Positions 1 to 7,675 are shown, numbered from the stretch's first letter. The stretch is 14,627 bases of DNA from Bacteroidales bacterium UBA3143 (GCA_002364735.1 DEZB01000006.1:1-14627); one strand, 5' to 3'. Notes: generated from the sequence alone by a model not told the origin. Program-made: numbers and translations.

Positions 1-428
1 AAGAATGTATTAATTGCTCTGATATAAAATGCGGAAGACCATAATTTGTGTTTTTGATACTAAAGCTGTTTACAAAGGAGTGATGAATGCGTTTTTTGCT
101 CTGATACAATTGGAGAAATACGCTTGAAGTGGTTTTTTGTTATGATGAAAGATTCAAAGAGTGGAGGAAATGTAATATAGCGGTGATATATGTGTAGACC
201 GATAAATTGCAAATCAAACACCCTTCATAATGGGAAAATAGATACTGAAAACTGAGATATTGTTGTAAAGTGAATATTTTAAATAGTCCTTAAGGAAACT
301 CTTTGAAACGAGTTTTGTTATATGAACCAAAGCGCATACTGTGCTATTTAATTGTGGTGTTTATAATAGACGCTGTATGTAAACGTTCAGTGAAAAAACT
401 ATTTAATTTATTTTCACACACCCAATAG
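1..428. other. AT-rich stretch without a recognisable gene at the left edge
   Basis: No open reading frame of credible length or composition is visible on either strand, and no RNA gene is recognisable. The stretch contains an 11-bp direct repeat, TTGCTCTGATA, at 14-24 and 96-106. It also contains a small hairpin, AAACTC (296-301) with GAGTTT (310-315), preceded by the palindrome CCTTAAGG (288-295). It may be the region downstream of a gene outside the window. Confidence 0.6.
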
Positions 429-457
429 TTGTTTTTATACTGTTATTTCTATCTTTG
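429..457 (+). promoter_or_regulatory. Bacteroidota-type promoter for the SPOR lipoprotein gene
   Basis: A -7 element TATCTTTG (450-457) matches the Bacteroidota consensus TAnnTTTG exactly. It is preceded by TTG (429-431) with an 18-bp gap, close to the usual 19-21 bp. Transcription would start near 463-465, giving a leader of about 40 nt before the ATG at 505. Confidence 0.55.
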
Positions 458-504
458 TTTCATAATATCTGAAAATTATTAATTGAATCGAAAAAAATAA
501 ACAA

Positions 505-1020
505 ATGAAAAAAGTATTTCAAATAAGTTTGGCATTATTTTGCCTCGCTTTCATTGGTGTTTCGTGTAAACCTAAACAGAGTGCATACAAATCAGTGTAT
601 GAAGCTGCAAAAGAAAGAGAAATGCAACAAACAGCAGATGAGTCTAATACGGTTGTGAAACCAGCAGGCACGTTATCTCCTGTTGAAGTTTCGGTTAGAA
701 AAGAAAAGGTTACTCCTGTTTATCACACTGATGCTGCTGGTTTAAAATCATACAATGTGGTGATTGCATCTTTAAGCGTTAAGTTGAATGCTGAATCTTT
801 GAAATCGAGAATGGAAAACGAAGGATACAATGTCATTCTTGCTCAAAACGAACAAGGTATGTATCGCGTAATAGTTGCAAGCTACGATGACAAAGAGTCT
901 GCTGCAGCAAAACGTAACGAAATATACGAGAAATATTCAATGAAAGGCGATACTGATTATTTAAGAAGAACTTATGGAGTTCCATTTAATGATCTGTGGA
1001 TTCTTCAAAGAGAATATTAA
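505..1020 (+). CDS. SPOR-domain lipoprotein
   Basis: This is probably a periplasm-facing lipoprotein that binds peptidoglycan. Residues 1-20 form a lipoprotein signal (MKK, a hydrophobic core, then GVSC) with the likely lipidated cysteine at C21; the lipobox is loose, as is common in Bacteroidota. Residues 22-80 look like a flexible linker. Residues about 82-145 fit a SPOR domain (YNVVIASL, then an amphipathic helix, then YRVIVASY and KRNEIYEKY). Known SPOR domains bind glycan strands stripped of stem peptides, often at the division site. The protein ends in an aromatic-rich tail (DLWILQREY), as in many small Bacteroidota SPOR proteins. Its own promoter lies just upstream and a hairpin terminator follows, so it is probably monocistronic. 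The domain call is fairly secure; the exact role in the cell is not. Confidence 0.85.
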   Translation: MKKVFQISLALFCLAFIGVSCKPKQSAYKSVYEAAKEREMQQTADESNTVVKPAGTLSPVEVSVRKEKVTPVYHTDAAGLKSYNVVIASLSVKLNAESLKSRMENEGYNVILAQNEQGMYRVIVASYDDKESAAAKRNEIYEKYSMKGDTDYLRRTYGVPFNDLWILQREY

Positions 1021-1053
1021 TATTTGAATATATACTTATCTGAATATCTAACC

Positions 1054-1089
1054 AAGCATTCTCGTTTAAATGAGGGTGCTTGTTTTTTT
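1054..1089 (+). terminator. Rho-independent terminator after the SPOR lipoprotein gene
   Basis: The arms AAGCATTCTC (1054-1063) and GAGGGTGCTT (1072-1081) pair over 10 positions, two of them G.T wobbles, with an 8-nt loop. A seven-T tract follows at 1083-1089, starting 34 nt after the stop codon. Confidence 0.8.
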
Positions 1090-1091
1090 GT

Positions 1092-1121
1092 GAGATCTAA
1101 TCAAGCTTCAAATAAGATCTC
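1092..1121. repeat. Short inverted repeat before the MBL-fold gene
   Basis: GAGATCT (1092-1098) and AGATCTC (1115-1121) are perfect complements across a 16-nt gap, and a T-rich stretch (GGTTTTTG) follows. It could be a second terminator arm or an operator-like site 20 nt upstream of the next start codon. I saw no exact TAnnTTTG promoter between here and that start. Confidence 0.35.
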
Positions 1122-1141
1122 GGTTTTTGTAAAGTAACAAT

Positions 1142-1900
1142 ATGATAATAAATTTTTTAGGAACTGGCACTTCAAATGGAGTTCCAGAAATAGGTTGCGA
1201 ATGCACGGTATGTAAATCAGCTAACTTAAAAGATAAACGTTTGCGTTCGTCTGTTCTTATAGAAAAAGGTGACACAAGAATTCTTATTGATGTGACACCC
1301 AACTTTAGAGAACAAATAATGGATTTTCCTTTTCAAAAAATCCATGGCGTTTTAATTACTCATGAGCATTACGATCACGTGGGAGGAATGGATGACTTGC
1401 GTCCATTTGGTCGATTTGGTAAGATAGATATATACGCCGAAAAAAATGTATCAGATGCGTTAAAAGATCGCATTCCTTATTGTTTTTTATCGCAAAAATA
1501 TGCTGGAATTCCCAATTTAGAAATAACTGAAATAAATGACACAGAACCATTCTGGATAAACGATGTAGAGGTTATTCCAATACGCGTAATGCATTACAAA
1601 CTCCCCATTCTGGGCTTCAGAATTGGAGACTTTGCTTATCTTACGGATGTGAAAACGGTACCCGAAAAGGAGCTAAGCAAATTAGAAAATCTTGATATGT
1701 TGGTAGTGAGTGCATTGCGAAGAACAGAACACATCTCACATCAAACGTTGGATCAGGCGCTGGATTTGATTCATAAAATTAATCCAAAGAAAACATACTT
1801 GACTCATTTGAGTCATCAAATGGGATTGCATAATGAGGTAGGGCAAGAGCTTGAGGCATCAATTTCAATTGCATACGATGGTTTGGTTGTGAAGGTTTAA
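1142..1900 (+). CDS. MBL-fold metal-dependent hydrolase, PhnP-like
   Basis: This is a cytoplasmic metallo-beta-lactamase-fold hydrolase of about the usual length for the PhnP-like group (252 aa). The metal-binding motif HxHxDH is intact as HEHYDH at residues 74-79. Further likely ligands are H151, D169 (LTDV) and H222 (THLSH). The N-terminus FLGTGTSNGVP and the cysteines C19, C21 and C24 resemble the extra structural zinc site seen in PhnP, a phosphodiesterase acting on cyclic phosphates. No phosphonate-utilisation genes are nearby, so the substrate here is unknown; Bacteroidota genomes commonly carry such a lone paralogue. The start at 1142 is supported because the conserved beta-strand begins right at the first codons. 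Confidence 0.85.
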   Translation: MIINFLGTGTSNGVPEIGCECTVCKSANLKDKRLRSSVLIEKGDTRILIDVTPNFREQIMDFPFQKIHGVLITHEHYDHVGGMDDLRPFGRFGKIDIYAEKNVSDALKDRIPYCFLSQKYAGIPNLEITEINDTEPFWINDVEVIPIRVMHYKLPILGFRIGDFAYLTDVKTVPEKELSKLENLDMLVVSALRRTEHISHQTLDQALDLIHKINPKKTYLTHLSHQMGLHNEVGQELEASISIAYDGLVVKV

Positions 1901-2016
1901 AGTAAGAGCTGAAATTGCACTTATACTTTTTTAACGCCAGCAATTGCAACCTTTGATAAAATGCAACATCTTAGCTATATGAAGTTGATTTAATATAATG
2001 ATAGTAAGACAAGTTC

Positions 2017-2099
2017 CAGTATGTTGAACTAATTTACTAATTCTATTAAACTATTTGAAAAGTAGTAAGTCAAACATACTGAATACAAATAATAGAATT
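2017..2099. repeat. Two interleaved inverted repeats upstream of the low-complexity protein gene
   Basis: CAGTATGTT (2017-2025) is complementary to AACATACTG (2073-2081). AATTCTATTA (2039-2048) is complementary to TAATAGAATT (2090-2099). The arms alternate (first left, second left, first right, second right), which is the topology of an RNA pseudoknot; as DNA they could be two alternative hairpins. They end 33 bp before the start codon at 2133. Confidence 0.5.
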
Positions 2100-2132
2100 A
2101 TACACATTAATTTATATAGGGGAGAATAGACT

Positions 2133-3527
2133 ATGAAAACAATTAAATTTTTAATCTCAGGATTGTTATTGTTGACACCCTTTCTTGGAAATGCTCAGGA
2201 ATGGGATGATATATATGCCAATCCCAATGAACAACAAACAAAAATAGTAACGAAACAGAAACCTCAAACTAAGCAAAAAATTGTTGTGATACAAGGTGAT
2301 GCTTCTAAAGTAGAGGTGGAAGCTAACGGACGTAACATTGATGAGTACAATCGTAGAGGTGGAAACCAAGACGTTGAAACTGGTCAAGCTACTGTAGAAG
2401 AATATACAGATTATGAATTTACAGATCGCATCATTAAATATCATGATCCAGAATCAAGTGTGAAAATAACTGGAGCTGACGAAGTAACCATTTATGTAGG
2501 TGATGATCTTTATAGCGATTATTATGAAAATAGAGGTTACAACTACAATGTAAACTTTGGATTTGGCTTTGGTGGAGGCTTCTACCCATGGTACGATTCT
2601 TGGTATGGACCATATTCATATGGATGGCATTCACCATGGCGTTATGGTTATGGATACGGTGGATGGTATGATCCTTTCTACTACGGAAGCATGTATTCTC
2701 CTTGGGGATACGGCGGATGGTATTCACCCTTCTATTATAGTAGTTGGAGAAATCCATGGTACTACGGAGGCTACGGTGGTTACTACGGTGGTGGCTATGG
2801 TTACGGATACGGAAGTGGTTTTTATGATGGATACTATTCCAGTTTGACTCAAAATAGATCTGGAAGAAGTACTGGAGCATACCGAGGTGCAGCAAGTGGA
2901 CGATCAAGCATGGCAAGTGCTTCGGGACGTACAAGTGGTACGAGGAGCAGTGTGGGTAGCAGATCATCTAATACATATAGCAGAACAGCAAGTTCAACCA
3001 GAAGTTCAGGTGTAAATAGAGCAGCAACTTCGGGATCAAGAACACGCATTGTGGATAGTTCAGGCAGAGTAATAGATTCAAGATCTGGACGCGTTATTAG
3101 TAGAAGTAGTGCTTCTTCAAGTAGAAGTGACATAGCAAGACCAAGTAGCGCTAATTCATCTACTCGCTCAGGTGTAAGCAGATCTTCAGGTTCAAGAGTT
3201 TATCAAAGAAGTTCAAGCCCAACACAAAGTTCACGTAACAGCGCCATTAATAATAGAGTAAACACTTCACGCTCACAGAGCAGTGGAATCTACTCCACAC
3301 CTTCAAGAAGTAATAGCAGTGGAAGATACCAAGCCCCTACACGTTCGGTAAATAGATCAACATCTACACCAACACGTAGTAGTTCAACAACGTCTCGCTC
3401 ATCTTCAACTTATAGCAGCCCAAGCAGAAGTTCATCTTCATCATCGGGTTCTTTTGGAGGAGGAGGTAGCAGCAGATCGTCTTCATCATCTTCAGGCAGC
3501 AGAAGTTCAGGTGGTGGACGTAGATAA
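2133..3527 (+). CDS. exported low-complexity protein, Gly/Tyr/Trp-rich then Ser/Arg-rich
   Basis: I do not recognise a functional family. Residues 1-21 form a Sec signal peptide (MKTIKFLISG, hydrophobic core, GNAQ), so the protein is exported. Residues 22-136 are ordinary sequence, with an acidic block near VKITGADEVTIYVGDD. Residues about 137-236 are almost entirely Gly, Tyr, Trp, Phe and Pro, in units such as WYSPFYY, YGYGYGGWYD and GGYGGYYGGG. Residues about 240-464 are a basic Ser/Arg/Thr-rich tail that ends in serine runs, a GGGG run and GGGRR. Tracts of this sort resemble structural, adhesive or phase-separating proteins, but that is an analogy only. Similar proteins in Bacteroidales have been labelled vitellogenin-like, without functional support as far as I recall. 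A rare purine-rich block GGGGAG sits 10 nt before the start. A terminator-like hairpin follows. Confidence 0.8.
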   Translation: MKTIKFLISGLLLLTPFLGNAQEWDDIYANPNEQQTKIVTKQKPQTKQKIVVIQGDASKVEVEANGRNIDEYNRRGGNQDVETGQATVEEYTDYEFTDRIIKYHDPESSVKITGADEVTIYVGDDLYSDYYENRGYNYNVNFGFGFGGGFYPWYDSWYGPYSYGWHSPWRYGYGYGGWYDPFYYGSMYSPWGYGGWYSPFYYSSWRNPWYYGGYGGYYGGGYGYGYGSGFYDGYYSSLTQNRSGRSTGAYRGAASGRSSMASASGRTSGTRSSVGSRSSNTYSRTASSTRSSGVNRAATSGSRTRIVDSSGRVIDSRSGRVISRSSASSSRSDIARPSSANSSTRSGVSRSSGSRVYQRSSSPTQSSRNSAINNRVNTSRSQSSGIYSTPSRSNSSGRYQAPTRSVNRSTSTPTRSSSTTSRSSSTYSSPSRSSSSSSGSFGGGGSSRSSSSSSGSRSSGGGRR

Positions 3528-3573
3528 TAATACTAATTGAAGTTTATACACTTATTTAAATATTAAATTTACT

Positions 3574-3619
3574 GGCTGCCTCAAATTATACGGTAGTGTT
3601 TTTTGAGGCAGTCTTTTTT
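3574..3619 (+). terminator. Rho-independent terminator or attenuator before the FadL-family gene
   Basis: GGCTGCCTCAAA (3574-3585) pairs with TTTGAGGCAGTC (3602-3613) over 12 positions with one G.T wobble and a 16-nt loop. A six-T tract follows at 3614-3619. It lies between two same-strand genes, and the T tract ends only 23 nt before the next ATG, so it may also control read-through. Confidence 0.8.
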
Positions 3620-3642
3620 ATAACTACTAAAAAAATAGTAAT

Positions 3643-5211
3643 ATGAAAAAAATCACTTATATAATAGTTTCACTTTTGCTAATGGCTAACTATTCGTATG
3701 GTCAAGGTGAAATAGAAGCTAATCGATATTCGAAAGGAGACCTAAATGGAACAGCACGTGCCGTATCAATGGGTGGTGCTTTTGGAGCATTAGGAGGAGA
3801 CTTGACTGGCGTTGCCATCAATCCCGCAGGTATAGCAGTTTATCGAAGCTCCGAAATTGCTGGAACAGCAGTTTTTACAAACGAAAAGTTTAAAGTGGGG
3901 GATATCTCCAACAGTAAAAATAAATTTAATGTAAATAACATGGGATTTGTTGGCTATTTTCCAACAAGAAATTATAATGTTCCAGTGGTTAACTTTGGTT
4001 TTTCGTACAACAAAGTAAAATCTTTTGATAAAGAGATTGGTGCTTTTGGAGCTGGCAGAGCATCATCGCTTACTGACTATATGGCATTTCAAAGTGATGG
4101 TGTAAATCCTGATCTTTTAAAGTTTGATGAAAATGATGATACTGTAGATCCATTCAAAAGTGGTGCACCATGGTTGTCAGTTTTAGGATATAGTTCGTTT
4201 TTAATTAATCCCGACAATGATAATATTTATTCCTCATTGTTATCTGAAGGAGAAAGAGTAGACAACTCATTGTTTATTTCAGAAAGTGGATCGATAGATA
4301 CTTACGATTTTACTGTTGGAACATCTATTAATAATGTCCTTAATCTGGGTGTTTCGTTATCTGTTACTGACATTAATTATAGATTAAACTCTACAAACAG
4401 TGAAGATTTTGAGCCAGGTGGTGGTTCAGGCTTTGATTTACGCAATTTGCTTGCAACAGATGGTAATGGAGTGGGTGTGAAGCTGGGCTTAATTTATCGT
4501 CCCATTAATGCTTTCCGCTTTGGTCTTTCTTATCATTCGCCAACTTGGTATTCGATGACAGACAGATACTCTTCAAGTATAGTAGCAAATGTTTCTGATT
4601 ATTATTACGATATAGAAAATGATATAGAGACTTTTTCTGCTGAATTTAGAAACGATTATGACTTTAAAACTCCCGATAAATGGACTGCAAGTGCAGCCGC
4701 TGTTTTAGGAACAAATATGATTTTGAGTTTAGACTATGAGTTGAGCAACTATAAGAACATGAAATTTTCAGAACCTTCTGGTTCTAATTATCCCTCCAAT
4801 TATTTTGATGATGATAATAATATTATTTCAACCGATTTTAAAGTAGCTTCAACCGTACGTGCAGGATTTGAATATAGATTTACTCCTCAGTTTTCGGGAC
4901 GTTTAGGTTATGCTTGGATGCAAAATCCTTACGACACAGATTTTAAGTCTAATGGTGATGCAGTCGTTTCTGGTGCAGCCTCAGCTTACAGATTGGAAGG
5001 GGATGCTAATTATTTTACTGGAGGTATTGGTTATCGATTCAATCGCAACTTCTATGCAGACTTAGCAGTTGTATATAAAACACGAACAGATGATTTGTAT
5101 TCTTTCCCTAATGTTAATTACGATACGGGAGAACCATTTATAGATGCTGCACCTTATGAACTAACTAATAATTCTTTCAGAGGATTATTGACTTTAGGGT
5201 ATCGGTTTTAA
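3643..5211 (+). CDS. FadL/OmpP1-family outer membrane protein
   Basis: This is an outer membrane beta-barrel of the OmpP1/FadL/TodX family, whose members transport hydrophobic molecules such as long-chain fatty acids. Residues 1-20 form a signal peptide (MKKITYIIVS core, cleavage probably before Q21). The family's N-terminal region is clear: GTARAVSMGGAFGALGG (about 36-52), then GVAINPAGIA, the conserved NPAG element after the hatch region. The remainder alternates short amphipathic strands (GLSYHSPTWYS, LSLDYELSNY, GRLGYAWMQNPY, GIGYRF) and ends in LLTLGYRF with the terminal Phe typical of barrels inserted by BamA. The length of 522 aa is within the family range. The substrate cannot be read from the sequence. 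No TAnnTTTG promoter is visible between the upstream hairpin and the ATG. Confidence 0.85.
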   Translation: MKKITYIIVSLLLMANYSYGQGEIEANRYSKGDLNGTARAVSMGGAFGALGGDLTGVAINPAGIAVYRSSEIAGTAVFTNEKFKVGDISNSKNKFNVNNMGFVGYFPTRNYNVPVVNFGFSYNKVKSFDKEIGAFGAGRASSLTDYMAFQSDGVNPDLLKFDENDDTVDPFKSGAPWLSVLGYSSFLINPDNDNIYSSLLSEGERVDNSLFISESGSIDTYDFTVGTSINNVLNLGVSLSVTDINYRLNSTNSEDFEPGGGSGFDLRNLLATDGNGVGVKLGLIYRPINAFRFGLSYHSPTWYSMTDRYSSSIVANVSDYYYDIENDIETFSAEFRNDYDFKTPDKWTASAAAVLGTNMILSLDYELSNYKNMKFSEPSGSNYPSNYFDDDNNIISTDFKVASTVRAGFEYRFTPQFSGRLGYAWMQNPYDTDFKSNGDAVVSGAASAYRLEGDANYFTGGIGYRFNRNFYADLAVVYKTRTDDLYSFPNVNYDTGEPFIDAAPYELTNNSFRGLLTLGYRF

Positions 5212-5241
5212 TTGATTGATTCTATACAAATAAATATAATT

Positions 5242-5295
5242 ATAAAAACTAAAAGGCTGATTGAAATTAATTTCAATCAGCCTTTTAGTTTTTAT
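5242..5295. terminator. Bidirectional terminator: perfect 54-bp palindrome
   Basis: The left arm 5242-5268 and the right arm 5269-5295 are exact reverse complements over 27 bp with no spacer. The core is GGCTGATTGAAATT and its complement, flanked by AAAAACTAAAA on the left and TTTTAGTTTTT on the right. Each strand therefore reads as a stem followed by T-rich sequence. It lies between the convergent FadL-family gene and the minus-strand HSDR_N gene and would serve both. Confidence 0.85.
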
Positions 5296-5311
5296 CCATA
5301 TTTGCAATCTT

Positions 5312-5773
5312 TTATTTTTTTTCTTTCAACTCTCTATAATCGGGTATTGACTCTAAAAAGTTGTAAGTCTGATTCTCATAATTCATTTTACAACAAAAAT
5401 GTGTTAGACCGTTAGATACTATTAAAAAGTCAACCCTTAGCACAATGTTATAACGCACAATTTGATCAAACACTTGCTGATCTATTTTCACATCGGGTCT
5501 TTTGTACTCTACAATAACCAATGGATTCAATTGGTTGTCGTAAACCACTGTATCACATCTTCGTGTCATGTTATTTAGTTTTATCATGGCTTCATTTTCC
5601 ATAAGCGACTGCGGATAGTTTTTGTGATTGATCAAAAAGTTCAAGAAGTTTTGTCTTACCCATTCTTCGGGAGTTAATTGAAGATATTTTTTTCTGATTA
5701 GGTCGAATATATATATATCTGCTTTAATTTTCTTAAATTTTGGTTCGAATATAGGCAAGTTTAATTGCAACAT
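5312..5773 (-). CDS. stand-alone type I restriction R-subunit N-terminal (HSDR_N) domain protein
   Basis: This small protein (153 aa) carries only the N-terminal nuclease-like domain of type I restriction R subunits, without the helicase part. Residues 31-62 match the typical opening (LTPEEWVRQNFLNFLI). The PD-(D/E)xK core is visible: D74 in CDTVVY, then E89 and K91 in IVEYKRP, with the helix QVFDQIVRYN after it and the strand DFLIVSNG. The motif is intact, so it could cleave DNA, but no HsdM, HsdS or helicase is nearby. Stand-alone versions near holA are, as I recall, frequent in Bacteroidota, so it may be a domesticated nuclease or a structure-specific enzyme rather than a restriction system. 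It is divergent from amn and convergent with the FadL-family gene, ending 17 bp from the palindromic terminator. Confidence 0.8.
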   Translation of the reverse strand: MLQLNLPIFEPKFKKIKADIYIFDLIRKKYLQLTPEEWVRQNFLNFLINHKNYPQSLMENEAMIKLNNMTRRCDTVVYDNQLNPLVIVEYKRPDVKIDQQVFDQIVRYNIVLRVDFLIVSNGLTHFCCKMNYENQTYNFLESIPDYRELKEKK

Positions 5774-5777
5774 ATTG

Positions 5778-5785
5778 TATCTTTG
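5778..5785 (+). promoter_or_regulatory. Candidate -7 element for amn-holA
   Basis: TATCTTTG matches TAnnTTTG exactly. Transcription would start near 5792, 45 nt before the ATG at 5837. I see no good -33 TTG at the right distance, so this rests on the -7 match and position. If it is real, the longer reading frame opening at 5765 cannot be used, because that codon lies upstream of the transcript. Confidence 0.5.
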
Positions 5786-5820
5786 TTTTTATATCTGCAT
5801 TTAATGGACGCTAAGTGCGA

Positions 5821-5851
5821 CAAAAATAAAGTAATTATGAGAACCAAGCAA
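5821..5851 (-). promoter_or_regulatory. Candidate promoter for the HSDR_N gene, overlapping the amn start
   Basis: Read on the minus strand, TATTTTTG (5828 to 5821) matches TAnnTTTG, and TTG (5851 to 5849) lies 20 bp further upstream. Transcription would begin near 5814, giving a leader of about 40 nt. The element straddles the amn start codon at 5837, so the two divergent promoters are interleaved. Confidence 0.45.
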
Positions 5852-6613
5852 GAGATAGTAGAAAATTGGTTGCCGCGCTACACCAAAAGAAAATTAGAAT
5901 CATTTACAAATCACATATTATTAACCAACTTTCAAAAGTACGTTGAGATTTTTGCGGAACATTTTCATGTACCTATTTTAGGATTGGATGGCAATATGCC
6001 AAATGCAGCAGCAAATGGAATTACTATTATTAATTTTGGTATGGGAAGTGCGAATGCTGCAACTATTATGGATTTGTTAAGTGCAATTAAACCTGACGCG
6101 GTTTTGTTTTTGGGAAAATGTGGTGGACTGAAAGCCGATAATAAATTAGGAGACTACATATTGCCTATTGCAGCAATTAGGGGCGAAGGAACTTCAAATG
6201 ACTACTTGCCTCCCGAAGTACCATCCTTGCCCGCATTTAGTCTGTTAAGAGCGGTCTCGTCCAACATTAGAGACTTCAGCCGAGACTATTGGACTGGCAC
6301 AGTATATACAACAAACCGACGTGTTTGGGAATATGATGATGATTTTAAAAATTACCTGCGTACTATTCGTACCATGGCCGTAGATATGGAAACAGCTACA
6401 CTGCTTACATGTGGTTTTGCAAATCGCATACCAACTGGTGCATTATTACTAATAACAGATCAACCCATGATTTCATCTGGAGTGAAAACAGACAAGAGCG
6501 ATGAAGAGGTTACTACATCTTTTGTACATGAGCATGTTATGATAGGAATTAAATCGCTAACAACATTAATAAATAGAGGTTCTACAGTGAAACATCTACG
6601 GTTTGACTGGTAA
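5837..6613 (+). CDS. amn: AMP nucleosidase, short Bacteroidota form
   Basis: It hydrolyses AMP to adenine and ribose 5-phosphate (EC 3.2.2.4) in the cytoplasm, as part of purine salvage and AMP-level control. It belongs to the PNP/UDP phosphorylase fold: NFGMGSANA (66-74) and LGKCGG (92-97) form the phosphate and ribose pocket, AVDMETATL (181-189) holds the glutamate that binds ribose hydroxyls, and ITDQP (206-210) carries the base-site aspartate. The 258-aa length fits the short form that lacks the N-terminal regulatory domain of the E. coli enzyme. I chose the ATG at 5837 over 5765 because MRTKQEIVENWLPRYT is a typical family start and a promoter element lies at 5778-5785. holA follows after 42 bp with no terminator, so the two are probably co-transcribed. 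Confidence 0.9.
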   Translation: MRTKQEIVENWLPRYTKRKLESFTNHILLTNFQKYVEIFAEHFHVPILGLDGNMPNAAANGITIINFGMGSANAATIMDLLSAIKPDAVLFLGKCGGLKADNKLGDYILPIAAIRGEGTSNDYLPPEVPSLPAFSLLRAVSSNIRDFSRDYWTGTVYTTNRRVWEYDDDFKNYLRTIRTMAVDMETATLLTCGFANRIPTGALLLITDQPMISSGVKTDKSDEEVTTSFVHEHVMIGIKSLTTLINRGSTVKHLRFDW

Positions 6614-6655
6614 TTACAGGCTGTTATTTCAAGTAAAAAAGAAAACACTAATTTT

Positions 6656-7675
6656 ATGGCAAAAGTAGCATCATACGATTTATTGAAAAAAGAAATTTTA
6701 AAAAGATCCTATCATCCTATTTATTTACTTCAAGGTGAAGAGTCATTTTTCATTGATGATCTTACCAATTTATTAGATAAATCCGTTCTTAGCGAAGCAG
6801 AAAGAGATTTTAATCATACAACTTTTTACGGTGTAGATTCAGATGTTAGAACCATTATTTCTGCATGTAAGCGCTATCCAATGATGTCTGATCATCAAGT
6901 TATTATTGTAAAGGAAGCTCAGAAATTAGCTAATATAGAATTATTAGAACTGTATGCTAAGAAACCTCTTAAAAGTACTATTCTTATTATTAATTATAAA
7001 CATGGCACAATTGATGGTCGTAGAAGTATTGTTAAAACAATCGATAAAGTTGGCGTAATCTTTGAATCAAAACGAATTTATGAAAACAAAATTCCTGCTT
7101 TTATCACAACATATTTTCATGAGAGAGATATTCAGATAGATGTAAAAGCTACCCAAATGTTGGTTGATTATTTAGGAAATGATATGGGTAAGCTTGTAAA
7201 AGAATTAGGAAAATTAGAGGTTGTACTTTCTGGTAAAGATCAAAAGATTACACCCGAAGTGGTCGAAGAAAACGTAGGGATTAGTAAAGATTACAACAAT
7301 TTTGAGCTGATAAAAGCCATAGCCAATAAAGATAAAGTTCGTGCATACAGAATTGTATCTTATTTTGAAAAAAACCAAAAAGACAACCCATTTATATTGA
7401 CGTTATCATCGCTCATTTACTACTTTAATAATTTAGTAGAATGCTTTTGGTTAACACAACGATCGGAACAAGCTGTTATGAATACGCTTAACTTTAGAAA
7501 TACATACATGACACAAGATTACATGGCAGGTCTGCGCAACTATAATGTGAATGAAGTGATGAAAATTATTACGAATCTTAGAACATTCGATGCCAAATCT
7601 AAAGGAATTGATAATCCTCCTTACACTACCCATGGAGAATTGCTTAAAGAATTGGTGTATAAAATAATGCACTGA
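6656..7675 (+). CDS. holA: DNA polymerase III subunit delta
   Basis: This is the delta subunit of the clamp loader; it opens the beta sliding clamp so that it can be placed on primed DNA. The N-terminus has the family signature PIYLLQGEESFFIDDL (21-36) at the degenerate nucleotide-binding domain. The middle has DYLGNDMGKLVKELGKLE followed by ITPEVVEENVGIS, the conserved join to domain III. The C-terminal helical domain contains NPFILTLSSLIYYFNNL. The length of 339 aa is normal. It lies 42 bp after amn on the same strand, and its stop codon is inside a hairpin. Confidence 0.92.
   Translation: MAKVASYDLLKKEILKRSYHPIYLLQGEESFFIDDLTNLLDKSVLSEAERDFNHTTFYGVDSDVRTIISACKRYPMMSDHQVIIVKEAQKLANIELLELYAKKPLKSTILIINYKHGTIDGRRSIVKTIDKVGVIFESKRIYENKIPAFITTYFHERDIQIDVKATQMLVDYLGNDMGKLVKELGKLEVVLSGKDQKITPEVVEENVGISKDYNNFELIKAIANKDKVRAYRIVSYFEKNQKDNPFILTLSSLIYYFNNLVECFWLTQRSEQAVMNTLNFRNTYMTQDYMAGLRNYNVNEVMKIITNLRTFDAKSKGIDNPPYTTHGELLKELVYKIMH

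Noticed and set aside
2434..2967. 177-aa minus-strand reading frame inside the low-complexity gene
   Set aside because: His-, Tyr- and Ser-rich sequence is what the antisense of a biased Gly/Tyr/Trp region gives; the sense frame has a signal peptide and clear composition.
5212..5415. 67-aa plus-strand reading frame right after the FadL-family gene
   Set aside because: It runs through the palindromic terminator and into the antisense of the HSDR_N gene, with no sign of selection as protein.
5765..5836. Longer N-terminus for AMP nucleosidase, starting at 5765
   Set aside because: The extra 24 residues are not typical of the family, the codon overlaps the divergent gene's start, and it lies upstream of the candidate -7 element at 5778-5785.
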